Assembly: GCA_943913205.1 (NCBI GenBank)
Contig: CALTWN010000007.1
Coordinates: 1-36,824, forward strand
DNA from: an uncultured Bartonella sp.
Lineage (GTDB): Bacteria > Pseudomonadota > Alphaproteobacteria > Rhizobiales > Rhizobiaceae
DNA length: 36,824 nucleotides
Direction of reading: 5' to 3'
Both the position numbers and the translations under genes were made by a program. The notes beneath the pieces are model-generated. The model made no database searches and was not told the origin of the DNA. It saw only the letters and a list, made by a program, of their open reading frames with translations. Below are positions 1-8,519 of this stretch, piece after piece (positions within the stretch are counted from its first letter, which is position 1; the number at the start of each line of letters is the position of its first letter).

Positions 1-906
1 TTCTATTTAATGCTAAATCCATCTAATAGCAACGTTATAATCGGCGAGATATTCAATGGGCTTGGAATAGCTTTGTATACAGGAGCATATGAAGCTTGGA
101 TTTTCACTCATAAAAAAGGCAAAGAAGATAGCTTTTCTCTTATTTCTAGAAGCTCAGAAATACTATTTATTGCAACTATTTTATCAGGCGTTTTGGGCGC
201 AATGTTTTCTCAATACTCTCTGTTATTAAGTATGATTTTCATGGTTATTTCATTTATTACTTATGCATTTACCCCAGAAATTAAAAAGCAAAAAACTAAC
301 AATACAGATAACATCGCGACTGGATTGTTAAAATTATTAAAGACGGCAAATTACAATGTTATCAATTATGTTACATTTGCTGGATTAATGCAGTTGCTAT
401 ACCAATTTTGGCCTGTTTTTTTTAAATCCTCTCCCTTGTCTTACAGCCAAAAAGAGGTAGGATTCGTCTTTGCTGCCTCTATGGTTACACTCTGGATTTT
501 TACTTACTATACTAGAACAAAGGGTTTTAATAAATATTCGTATGCCCCGATACTTTGCTACTTAGGAATAATAATAACTTCGCTTGTTACTATTATAGCA
601 CCATATTATTTATTTAACTTTAGCGTTGTTGTCGTAGTATCATATTGCTTATTCATTTCATTTTGCACATTGACTGTAAATTACTTCTTTTCAATAAGTT
701 GTAATATTTATAGCAATTCCTCAAATGAAAGTAGTATGATTAGCCTTTTAGATACAAGCGCCAGATGTTTAGGGGCAGCGGTTCTTGCTGTTGTTTCATT
801 ATTTAACATGCAAAATATAGCATTAATTTGGTCTATTTTTCCATTATTTGCTGTAATTATTACCTTTACATGGTTGTCAAAGAAGGCTTTGTCTAATGTA
901 TTCTAA
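1..906 (+). CDS. MFS-type exporter, C-terminal part (5' end outside window)
   Basis: The reading frame is open to the window edge: the codons before the first ATG at position 10 are sense (F-Y-L), so the real start is upstream and about 100 residues (roughly the first three helices) are missing. What remains is about 300 residues with around nine hydrophobic segments separated by short charged loops. The stretch GIALYTGAYEAWIF near the visible start looks like helix 4 of drug- or metabolite-exporting major facilitator proteins. The stop codon overlaps the ATG of the next gene by 11 bases, so the two were probably translated together. Substrate is unknown. Its place in front of an AAA+ fragment and a ThiF/MccB-like pseudogene suggests export of a small modified peptide (MccC-like), but that is inference. 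The family call is fairly safe; the function is not. Confidence 0.7.
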   Translation, partial: FYLMLNPSNSNVIIGEIFNGLGIALYTGAYEAWIFTHKKGKEDSFSLISRSSEILFIATILSGVLGAMFSQYSLLLSMIFMVISFITYAFTPEIKKQKTNNTDNIATGLLKLLKTANYNVINYVTFAGLMQLLYQFWPVFFKSSPLSYSQKEVGFVFAASMVTLWIFTYYTRTKGFNKYSYAPILCYLGIIITSLVTIIAPYYLFNFSVVVVVSYCLFISFCTLTVNYFFSISCNIYSNSSNESSMISLLDTSARCLGAAVLAVVSLFNMQNIALIWSIFPLFAVIITFTWLSKKALSNVF

Positions 907-1321
907 CATCAATAGTAACGTAAGGACCTTATCTATCTCTGAAAGTAATTTTTTTACTAAAATGAGAGCTGCTAACATTCTTGTTGTAGATCTCATTGAT
1001 TTATACAACAAAGGCAAAACCGAAGAGGTTATGTATAGAAACGATGATTATGATTTTGCGATAACCGCTTTGAATTGTTCTCGAAAAAACAATTTAGCAG
1101 TAACAGGAAACAGCGGGGTAGGAAAAACAGCGTTTATACACTTTTTGGCAAAATTTATAGCTTTGGTACTACCAGAATATAATTTTGCAGAGATAAATAT
1201 AGCGTCCCTTATATCCGGCTGTGCTTACCGTGGCGAGTTTGAGAAAAAACTAACCACGGTTATTGAATTAGCTACTCTTCATAATATAATTGTTTTTTTA
1301 AAAAAGATATTTTTTCAGTAG
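896..1321 (+). pseudogene. Truncated Clp/Hsp100-like AAA+ ATPase fragment
   Basis: This 141-residue frame starts at an ATG that overlaps the upstream exporter stop, with AGAAGG about 10 bases ahead as ribosome site. Residues 34-78 follow the first AAA+ module of ClpA/ClpB/ClpC: an acidic linker, the R-KNN stretch where the family has RRxKNNP, then Walker A GNSGVGKT (71-78). YRGEFEKK (111-118) is the pore-loop region typical of Hsp100 proteins. The frame then runs into VFLKKIFF where Walker B (VFIDEIH) should be and stops. No Walker B, sensor residues, second AAA+ module or N-domain is present, so it cannot be a working Clp ATPase. It is either the decayed 5' part of a gene cut by a deletion or a small diverged NTP-binding protein. 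I favour the first because the following gene is also broken. Confidence 0.6.
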
Positions 1322-1888
1322 AAGATTTCACTTTTTAGAGTTAAACCCTCTAAGCAGCGAACTCAAAAGTAAAATAATTATTTCAAAGTTTGGTGAAAGT
1401 AGAGTAACAATGAAATATTTACACTTTTCTTCGGAAAAAAGTAAAGAGCTGTTTGAAAGAATAGATGATTTAGATTTTTTGTTACCTAAAAAGCTAATAA
1501 AAGGAAGCAATTATCAAATCTTAGTAGGGAAATTAAAAATTGATTGTGTTAAAGAACATATTGCTAAGCTTAACCCCGATTTAAAATATGAGCATATCAA
1601 ATAAGAAAATATAATAAATTTAATTTCTGGCTACGATTTATGTATAGTCGCAATAGACAGACCAAGGAAAAAGATTAAAATGATAGTAAGATTAGCAAGG
1701 ACAATTTCACTGAGTCATTCAATAACTCATTTGTTTCAACATTGATAGACCCATATAATGCTCTAGCGGCATCTTACGCTGCACTAGAATGCATAAAATA
1801 TATTACAAATTTCAGTAAACCCACATTGAAAAATAAAATTATGATTGTAAATCTAAATAATTACGAAACGACTATGGCTGAAATTTAA
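1302..1888 (+). pseudogene. Broken ThiF/E1-like (MccB-like) adenylating enzyme
   Basis: Three open pieces line up in order with an E1-like (ThiF/MoeB/MccB) enzyme. Piece 1 (1302-1604) has no good start. It holds ELFERIDDLDFLLPKK, which resembles the N-terminal peptide-clamp region of MccB, followed directly by VGKLKIDCVKEHIAKLNPDL, the 'GK-K...NP' helix that follows the ATP site. Piece 2 continues in the same frame past a TAA at 1602-1604, with YDLCIVAIDRP matching the 'D-x-P' strand of the fold. Piece 3 (1679-1888) is in another frame and has DPYNALAASYAALECIKYI and FSKPTLKNKI, resembling the MccB C-terminal helix and strand. The glycine-rich GxGG loop and its acidic partner are absent, so the nucleotide site was deleted. 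Damage is therefore a lost start, a core deletion, one stop and one frameshift. ThiF-family assignment is moderately sure; the MccB subfamily is recalled from memory and needs an alignment. Confidence 0.55.
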
Positions 1889-2138
1889 ATAATTTCACTG
1901 TAGAAACGCAATCTTTTAGTCAGCTAACATTCATACAATAAGGATGCCAACTAAACTCTCTATTTTTATCTATAAATAAAGAAGCTAGCCCTGGCTAGCC
2001 AGCAAATAATTTAGGATAATATTAAAAGGACTTAAAGCAATATCTAAAACACTACTAGCCAAGTTTATTTCCTTCTGCTAAAAATAGTAATTATTTAAAG
2101 CAGGTAATATAAAATATAACAGCACAAGGTAAAAAATT
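1889..2138. other. Gene-free decayed stretch before ubiH
   Basis: No reading frame of useful length on either strand has a start signal or recognisable motif. It lies between the last piece of the ThiF-like pseudogene and the ubiH start and is probably the rest of the decayed locus plus the ubiH leader. The only clear structure is the GCTAGCC inverted repeat listed separately. AAGG at 2126-2129 is the ubiH ribosome site. Confidence 0.5.
1984..2002. repeat. Short GC-rich inverted repeat
   Basis: GCTAGCC, two bases, GGCTAGC form a 7 bp inverted repeat. The right half is also part of a perfect 12-base palindrome CTGGCTAGCCAG at 1991-2002. It stands out in a very AT-rich region. No T-run follows, so it is not a normal intrinsic terminator. 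It could be a protein-binding site or a relic of the lost gene. Confidence 0.45.
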
Positions 2139-3311
2139 ATGGCAGTGATACAAAATATACATAACTCGCTTGTTGTAGGTTGTGGTCCTGTTGGTATGCT
2201 AACGGCTATAGCTTTATCTGAACTAGGGCTTGAGACTATAATTATTGGACATAAGCCCAAACAAGACGATCAAAGAACTACCGCTGTTATGCTTGCAGCT
2301 GTTAAATTTCTTAAAAAATTACACCTATGGGAAGATTTAAAAGAAAACGCAGCTAGCCTTTCAACTATGCGCCTTGTAGATGGAACAAATCGTTTATTGC
2401 GTAGTCCAACTGTTACATTTAAGTCTACAGAAATAGGAAAAGCAGCATTTGGCTATAATATTGAGAATAAATTTTTAAATGAAGTTTTGCTTAAAAAAAT
2501 AGCAAAGATAAAGCATATTGAAGCTAATGTAACAAAAGTTACCTATGGCGATAATATAACTTGCCATTTAGATAATAATGAAGAAATAAAAACCAATTTA
2601 CTATTTGCAGCAGATGGAAAAAACTCTACCTTACGCAAATCTTTAAACATAAGAGCCAACATAAAAAATTATGATCAAGTGTCTTTAGTTTTAAAATTTT
2701 TGCATGAGTTTGAACATCAAAATATTTCAACAGAAATACACACACCTTTTGGTCCTTTTACACAAGTACCATTACCTGGGAAAAATTCCAGTTTAATATG
2801 GACTGTAAACAAGTCAGAAGCTGAGCGTATAAAAAATTTACCTATTGAAAAACTTAATATATTAATAGAGCAAAAATTAAACCATAGTCTAGGAAAAATT
2901 AATATTCAAGGATCAGTACAATCTTGGCAACTAAGCTCATCAATTGCAAAAACTTTTGCAAAAAATGGTGTAATATTACTTGGGGAAACAGCGCATAGTT
3001 TCCCTCCCATAGGTGCACAAGGATTAAATTTATCCATCAGAGATATTGAAGATATTTGTAAAATACTATTAAGCAATACAAAAGATATTTGCCAAACCTA
3101 TAATGAACTAAGAATACCAGATGTAAAAACAAGAGCGTTAGCTGTAAATAGTTTAAACCAATCTTTAATATCTAATAGCTTCGGGTGGCAAATTTTACGA
3201 TCAGCTGGCTTTACTTCCCTAAAAAACTTTGCCCCATTACGTAAATTTTTTATAAAAGAAGGAATGTCGCCTAGTGAATTTATATTAAAATTTACTAGGC
3301 TCTTTTTATAG
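2139..3311 (+). CDS. ubiH: UbiH/UbiF/COQ6-family FAD monooxygenase
   Basis: A 390-residue flavoprotein hydroxylase that most likely hydroxylates the benzoquinone ring in ubiquinone synthesis, as a soluble or membrane-associated enzyme. It has the Rossmann dinucleotide motif GCGPVG (14-19), the middle DG motif AADGKNSTLRK (D159-G160), and the C-terminal FAD ribose motif LLGETAHSFPPIGAQGLN. That last motif has GE (282-283) where many relatives have GD, a variant I recall as common in Rhizobiales versions. Full length for the family. AAGG lies 9 bases before the ATG. It is convergent with ialB, with only three bases between the stop codons. Which ring position it acts on (UbiH, UbiF or UbiL role) cannot be told from sequence. 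Confidence 0.85.
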   Translation: MAVIQNIHNSLVVGCGPVGMLTAIALSELGLETIIIGHKPKQDDQRTTAVMLAAVKFLKKLHLWEDLKENAASLSTMRLVDGTNRLLRSPTVTFKSTEIGKAAFGYNIENKFLNEVLLKKIAKIKHIEANVTKVTYGDNITCHLDNNEEIKTNLLFAADGKNSTLRKSLNIRANIKNYDQVSLVLKFLHEFEHQNISTEIHTPFGPFTQVPLPGKNSSLIWTVNKSEAERIKNLPIEKLNILIEQKLNHSLGKINIQGSVQSWQLSSSIAKTFAKNGVILLGETAHSFPPIGAQGLNLSIRDIEDICKILLSNTKDICQTYNELRIPDVKTRALAVNSLNQSLISNSFGWQILRSAGFTSLKNFAPLRKFFIKEGMSPSEFILKFTRLFL

Positions 3312-3314
3312 CAA

Positions 3315-3905
3315 TTAGTGCTTAAGTTTTTGTTGAGCCTCAATAAGTTTTTCAGATGTTTTTTCTTCTTTAGAGGCAATAGCATCTGCAATTTTATTAC
3401 GACGTTGCACAAACTCTTTTTCAGTTATACCGCTTGAATCATAAGCTTTTTTAAAACCTTTTAACGGTACTTCTACAGGATTTGATTGCCCTTGAAAATT
3501 AATAGATATTATTTTAACCTTATCGTTAGTTTTAAGTGCTTTAATAATATTATCATCAATATCCCCTTGTGCTACACAGTTTGAAGGCAAGCAATAACTA
3601 TAATCAAGTTTTTTTACGTCACCCTTACCTATTTGAAAGCTAATACCTTCAGGAATATGTCTGGCAGTAGGTACCGTTACTTGTAAAATTTTTTGCTTAT
3701 CTTTTTGAATAACATTAAAAATTGCCAAAGGCTGCCCATAAGGTGTAACAACATCTTTTACTATATTGCAAACCTTACTAGAACTACTATTATTACATAC
3801 TTTTTCCCAATTTGTGCCTTGGGCATGTGCCACTGCACACATAGATATAAAACTAGAAATGCTAAAAGCACAACCCAACTTTATATTTTTTTTAATATAG
3901 GACAT
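3315..3905 (-). CDS. ialB: Invasion-associated locus B (IalB) family envelope protein
   Basis: The longest frame starts at 3941, but the ATG at 3905 is the better start: GAGGAAG sits 5 bases before it, and it directly opens a signal peptide (MSYIKKN, a hydrophobic core, cleavage after AHA near residue 29). The mature protein of about 167 residues fits the IalB family: a W...C...C pair near its start and a second pair in CLPSNC, suggesting two disulphides in the periplasm. The C-terminus is a charged, Lys/Glu-rich helix. IalB was described in Bartonella as helping entry into red cells, but relatives occur in free-living Rhizobiales, so this does not prove invasion. It lies 47 bases after mfd on the same strand, an arrangement I recall for this order. 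Confidence 0.87.
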   Translation of the reverse strand: MSYIKKNIKLGCAFSISSFISMCAVAHAQGTNWEKVCNNSSSSKVCNIVKDVVTPYGQPLAIFNVIQKDKQKILQVTVPTARHIPEGISFQIGKGDVKKLDYSYCLPSNCVAQGDIDDNIIKALKTNDKVKIISINFQGQSNPVEVPLKGFKKAYDSSGITEKEFVQRRNKIADAIASKEEKTSEKLIEAQQKLKH

Positions 3906-3952
3906 CTTAACTTCCTCAAATACAGTTAATCTTATCGGCAATGATAATATAT

Positions 3953-6900
3953 TTAGAGCAAATCCACCAGGCTTTTTAAAATTTTTATTGTAAAACTTAT
4001 ACGCGTTTTAGAATTCTTAGTAAAACCAGCAAAAAATATACTTTGATCTGTCCTTATTGTAGCTGCACTACCTAGTTTTGCTAAATAATCTAACAAAGCT
4101 ACTGGGTTTGCAAATTTATTATCTTTAAAAGAAATTATTACACCTCTTTCTCCCACATCTACCTTTTCAACATTAATTTTTTTACATAATGACTTTATGT
4201 AAATTGTTTTTAATAAATTTTCAGTTTCAATAGGTATTGGGCCAAATCTATCAATCATCTCAGCCGCTATTACTTCAATTTCTTCTAACTCTTCTAGTAA
4301 AGACAAGCGCTGGTATAAATTTAAACGCAACTGCATATCATTTACATATTTCTCAGAAATCAAAACTGAGCTACCAATATTTATCTGAGGCGCCCATTTT
4401 TCTTCCACTTGGATGTTATGGTCGCGTAATTCTACTATAGCTTCCTCAAGCATTTGCTGGTATAATTCGTAACCAACTTCTTTGATATGCCCCGATTGTT
4501 CTTGGCCCAGCAAATTACCAGCGCCCCGAATATCCATATCAAAACTTGCCAGTTGAAAACCGCCGCCCAAACCTTCAATTGTTTGCAATATTTTTAAACG
4601 TTTTTCTGCATCTTTGGTTAAAATTTTATCACCAGAAAAAGTATATAAAGCATAAGCTCGTTGCTTAGAACGCCCCACTCTCCCGCGTAATTGATAAAGA
4701 GCTGCCAAACCAAACATATCGGCTTTATATATTATAATAGTATTGGCTGTTGGTACATCAAGTCCAGATTCTACTATACTTGTACTTAATAAAACATTAT
4801 ACATACCATCATAAAATCCATTCATTATATCTTCTAGTTGGGTTGACGGCATTTGTCCGTGTGCAATAGCATATTTCAGCTCAGGTAAATGTTTATGTAA
4901 AAACTCTTCTATATACGATAAATCTGAGATACGCGGGCACACAAAAAAACTTTGCCCGCCTCTATGATATTCACGTAACAATGTCTCTTTAACACTCAAA
5001 CTATCAAAAGGTGCAACAAAGCTACGAACCGCAAGCCTATCTATAGGCGGTGTAGTTATAAGAGATAGTTCTTTAATACCCATAAGAGAGAATTGCAAGG
5101 TTCTGGGTATAGGCGTAGCAGAAAGTGTTAGAACATGTATATCATGCTTAAGCTCTTTTAGGCGCTCTTTATGCTTAACGCCAAAATGATGCTCTTCATC
5201 TATTATAAGCAAGCCTAAATTTTTGAAATTTATAGATTTACTAAGCAAAGAGTGCGTTCCTACCGCTATATCAATAGTACCATTTGCAATACCTTCTCTA
5301 ATTTTTGTGCGATCCTTCGCGCTACATAATCTAGATAATTGTGCAACCTCTATAGGAAAACCTTCAAACCTGGCTTTAAAATTTTTAAAATGTTGCCTTG
5401 CTAATAAAGTGGTTGGCACAATAATAGCTACCTGATATCCGCTCATAGCCGAAATAAATGCAGCACGCAAACACACTTCTGTTTTGCCAAATCCTACATC
5501 GCCGCATATTAGCCTGTCCATTGGTTTACCAGCGGCCAAATCTTCAATTACAGCTTTTATACTATTATCTTGGTCTTCTGTTTCTTCATAAGGAAAGCGT
5601 GCAACAAATTCATCATATGCTCCCATATGCACACTCATAATGGGTGCTTTTTTTAATTCTCGTTCAGCTGCTATATTTATTAAATCGCCTGCAATAAGAA
5701 GTAATTGTTTTTTTAATCTGGCTTTACGTGCTTGCCAAGCTACACCACCTAGCTTATCAAGTGTAACGCTTGCCGCCTCACCGCCATAACGAGACAATAA
5801 TTCTATATTTTCTACCGGAATAAACAAGCGATCACTACCAGCATAATGAAGCTCAATACAATCATGTATAACACCTAAAGCTTCAATTGGGCGTAAACCT
5901 ACAAATCTACCAATACCATGCTTTATGTGAACTACAATATCACCTTGAGTTAAGCTATTAGCGGAAATAATATAATTTGCATCTTTTTTTGCTTTTTTAT
6001 TTTGTCTGATAAGCCTATCGCCAAAGATATCCTGCTCACTCAACACTATTAAATTATTATATAAAAATCCGGTCTCTAAACATAAAACCGCCGAAAAAAT
6101 TTGAGGTCTATCATCTTCTAAAACTTCCACAAGATTATTTACTTTTATAATTTTCTCAAGATTGTGATCTTTTAAAACTTGTAATAACCTTGCCTGCGAC
6201 CCTTCACTCCAACTAGCTAATAAAACCTTATTGCCCTTTGCGCGTTCAGCGCTTAAATAATCAACAAGTGCTTCAAATAAATTAATATCTGGCGATTTTC
6301 GCTCAGAAATAAAGTTACGTGCTACATCTAATTCATAAGTAATAATATCCTTGGTAGCTTCACACTCCGTTTTAAAAGCCGACAGCTGCACTTTCTTACT
6401 ATGTGCTACAATATTAAATATATCTTCTTTAGTTAAATATAGTTCACTTGGCTCCAATGCATTATAGATAAAGCTTGTATCAGATTTTTGATTATGCCTG
6501 GCTTGATAATAATCATTAATTAATTGCTCTCTATGGGTTATAGATTGTTCTGTTAAATGCTCAAATACCGTTATAGCATTTGGTACATAATCAAATAAAC
6601 TTTCCATTGTTTCATAAAAAAAGCTTACCCAATGCTCCATACCAATAAAACGCCTATTATGTGAAATAGAATCATATAGACCATCATTGGACTTTACTGC
6701 GCCAAAAGCTTTTATATAGTTTTTTCGAAAAGTAGTAATAGTATTATTATTAAGAAGAACTTCATTCAAAGGTATAAGATATAACGCTTTTTTTGATTTA
6801 ATAGTTCGCTGGCTTAGTACATCAAAAGTCTTAATTGTTTCTAATTTATCACCAAAAAAATCAAGCCTTAAAGGCGTTTTATTACCCACCAGAAAAACAT

Positions 6901-7420
6901 CAAGTAAGCCACCACGCACAGCATAATCGCCAATTTCTGCAACAGTTGCACAACGTTGATAACCGATATTTTCTAGCGTGCCTATAAGCTTTTCCATACT
7001 AAATATATCGCCAACGCTCAACCTTGTTATTTGCTCTTTAAGCTGTGCATAAGGCAATATTTTTTGGCTTATCGCATTAACGGTAGTTAAAATAAAACAA
7101 GCACTTAACTCTTTTTGCAAAACAATCTTCGCTAATGTTTTCAATCTTTGGCCAACAACAGCAAGGCTTGGTCCAGCCCGATCATAAGGCAAACAATCCC
7201 AAGGCGGAAAAACAAGCTGCTTAACATCGGGGGCAATAAATCTTAAGTTTTGCGATAAATTCTCTAAATTTGTATTATCTCTAGCAATAAAAATTATAGG
7301 ACGGTTATTTTCATCTTTCTTTAGTATCTGAGCCAAAATAAAAGGTGTAAAGCTATCGCTAATGCCTTCTATAATAAGTTCTTTATTAGGCTCATTTAAT
7401 AATTGTTGAAGATTTATCAT
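3953..7420 (-). CDS. mfd: Transcription-repair coupling factor Mfd
   Basis: A full-length (1155-residue) Mfd, the ATP-driven translocase that displaces RNA polymerase stalled at DNA damage and recruits UvrA. The N-terminal third is the UvrB-like module. Near residue 488, GDIVVHIKHGIGRFVGL begins the RNA-polymerase-interaction domain. The RecG-like motor has Walker A GDVGFGKT (about 640-647) and the DEEH box in IDEEHHFGVKHKERLK (about 740). QLRGRVGRSKQRAYAL follows as motif VI, and the C-terminal TRCF domain ends the protein. The ATG overlaps the sdhE stop by four bases (ATGA), so the two are translationally coupled. No damaged motifs were seen. Confidence 0.97.
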   Translation of the reverse strand: MINLQQLLNEPNKELIIEGISDSFTPFILAQILKKDENNRPIIFIARDNTNLENLSQNLRFIAPDVKQLVFPPWDCLPYDRAGPSLAVVGQRLKTLAKIVLQKELSACFILTTVNAISQKILPYAQLKEQITRLSVGDIFSMEKLIGTLENIGYQRCATVAEIGDYAVRGGLLDVFLVGNKTPLRLDFFGDKLETIKTFDVLSQRTIKSKKALYLIPLNEVLLNNNTITTFRKNYIKAFGAVKSNDGLYDSISHNRRFIGMEHWVSFFYETMESLFDYVPNAITVFEHLTEQSITHREQLINDYYQARHNQKSDTSFIYNALEPSELYLTKEDIFNIVAHSKKVQLSAFKTECEATKDIITYELDVARNFISERKSPDINLFEALVDYLSAERAKGNKVLLASWSEGSQARLLQVLKDHNLEKIIKVNNLVEVLEDDRPQIFSAVLCLETGFLYNNLIVLSEQDIFGDRLIRQNKKAKKDANYIISANSLTQGDIVVHIKHGIGRFVGLRPIEALGVIHDCIELHYAGSDRLFIPVENIELLSRYGGEAASVTLDKLGGVAWQARKARLKKQLLLIAGDLINIAAERELKKAPIMSVHMGAYDEFVARFPYEETEDQDNSIKAVIEDLAAGKPMDRLICGDVGFGKTEVCLRAAFISAMSGYQVAIIVPTTLLARQHFKNFKARFEGFPIEVAQLSRLCSAKDRTKIREGIANGTIDIAVGTHSLLSKSINFKNLGLLIIDEEHHFGVKHKERLKELKHDIHVLTLSATPIPRTLQFSLMGIKELSLITTPPIDRLAVRSFVAPFDSLSVKETLLREYHRGGQSFFVCPRISDLSYIEEFLHKHLPELKYAIAHGQMPSTQLEDIMNGFYDGMYNVLLSTSIVESGLDVPTANTIIIYKADMFGLAALYQLRGRVGRSKQRAYALYTFSGDKILTKDAEKRLKILQTIEGLGGGFQLASFDMDIRGAGNLLGQEQSGHIKEVGYELYQQMLEEAIVELRDHNIQVEEKWAPQINIGSSVLISEKYVNDMQLRLNLYQRLSLLEELEEIEVIAAEMIDRFGPIPIETENLLKTIYIKSLCKKINVEKVDVGERGVIISFKDNKFANPVALLDYLAKLGSAATIRTDQSIFFAGFTKNSKTRISFTIKILKSLVDLL

Positions 7421-7695
7421 GAAGGCAGTTTAATAGAAAAAAAATTTAGTATATTATAAAACATAGGAATATCTAGCTCCTTGGGTATAGCTACTTCGCC
7501 CATAAACCAGCTAAATAAGTCTCTATCCTCAAACGACATAATATATTGCAGCTGTTCTAATTGCTCATCAGAAAAATTGTTTATATTCGCTTCAGCATAC
7601 CGGCCTAAGATATAGTCCATTTCTTTGATGCCACGGTGCCGGGCACGAAATAGTAATCTTTTCCGTTTTGGCTCTAAATTATTATATATATTCAT
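7417..7695 (-). CDS. sdhE: FAD assembly factor SdhE
   Basis: A 92-residue all-helical protein of the SdhE/Sdh5 (DUF339) family, which promotes covalent attachment of FAD to the flavoprotein subunit of succinate dehydrogenase. The hallmark RGxxE is present in RHRGIKEMD (about residues 20-28), and the later FEDRDLFSWFMG box is the other conserved part. First gene of an sdhE-mfd pair with a four-base overlap. This pairing is usual in Rhizobiales. The ribosome site is weak (AAAG). Divergent from azlC across 85 AT-rich bases. Confidence 0.92.
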   Translation of the reverse strand: MNIYNNLEPKRKRLLFRARHRGIKEMDYILGRYAEANINNFSDEQLEQLQYIMSFEDRDLFSWFMGEVAIPKELDIPMFYNILNFFSIKLPS

Positions 7696-7780
7696 ATTAC
7701 TTTATTGATAAATAACAAAAATAACTCTATTATACAAAAATAATTACATAATAAAAATATTATTTTAGGTTTTATACGTT

Positions 7781-8506
7781 ATGGACTCAGATTTATCTAA
7801 TACAAAGCTTTTTATTAATGGTGTAAAAGCTTGTTTACCCACGCTATTTGGCTATTGGGCCGTAGCTATGGCATGCGGTGCAATTGGGCCCGTATGCGGG
7901 TTAAGCTTTTGGCAAATTGAAGCGCTTGCCATGTTTCTATATGCAGGATCATCACAATTAGTTTTTTGTTCTCTATATGCTACGCATGCCAGTATTTTTC
8001 AATTAGTTCTTTCGGTGGGGCTTATAAATCTTCGGTACCTATTTATGGCTATATATATAGCCCGATTTTTTCGAAACGCCAACACTATGGAAAAAATTGT
8101 TAATAGCGCTTTAATTACTGATGAAACTTTTGGTGTTGCGGCACATTTTGCCAGACAAAACAACGATAATTTGCCCTTTTTCTGGCTATTGGGCTTAAAC
8201 CTCACAGCTTGGCTTAATTGGATTATAGCAAATGCCGCTGGTGCTCTTATAGGTAGTCTTATCCCAGCATGGGCAAACGGGGCTCTATCATTTAGTTTAG
8301 TTGGTATGTTTATAGGCTTATTAGTGCTAACTATTCAAAGTAGCTTTACCCGAGCATGTGATTATTTTGTAGTTATAATTGCTGTAGCTTCTACTATTAT
8401 TTTACACGAACATATTGATAAACATATTGGTGTTATTATAATAACACTCTTTAGCGCCATATGTGGGTCTATTTTTTATAAACATAGAAAAACAGATATA
8501 ATTTAA
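7781..8506 (+). CDS. azlC: AzlC-family branched-chain amino acid exporter subunit
   Basis: A 241-residue membrane protein with several hydrophobic helices and the AzlC signature region near the N-terminus: GVKACLPTLFGYWAVAMACG, then FLYAGSSQLV. AzlC pairs with the small AzlD to export branched-chain amino acids or analogues through the inner membrane (the BrnFE type). azlD follows 13 bases downstream, supporting the call. It sits between sdhE and recG, two genes that are usually close in this order, so azlCD may be an insertion in the ancestral block. Substrate is inferred from the family. Confidence 0.9.
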   Translation: MDSDLSNTKLFINGVKACLPTLFGYWAVAMACGAIGPVCGLSFWQIEALAMFLYAGSSQLVFCSLYATHASIFQLVLSVGLINLRYLFMAIYIARFFRNANTMEKIVNSALITDETFGVAAHFARQNNDNLPFFWLLGLNLTAWLNWIIANAAGALIGSLIPAWANGALSFSLVGMFIGLLVLTIQSSFTRACDYFVVIIAVASTIILHEHIDKHIGVIIITLFSAICGSIFYKHRKTDII

Positions 8507-8519
8507 AAAGGTCTATAAT

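Noticed and set aside
1328..1510. 60-residue minus-strand frame inside the ThiF-like remnant
   Set aside because: Serine/leucine-rich antisense shadow with no ribosome site; the plus strand carries the recognisable homology.
2939..3010. UbiH has GE instead of the GD FAD motif, possibly a damaged enzyme
   Set aside because: The rest of the motif is intact and I recall GE as a common variant in Rhizobiales UbiH-family proteins.
3693..3929. Plus-strand 78-residue frame opposite ialB
   Set aside because: Antisense to a well-supported secreted protein; no motif or start signal.
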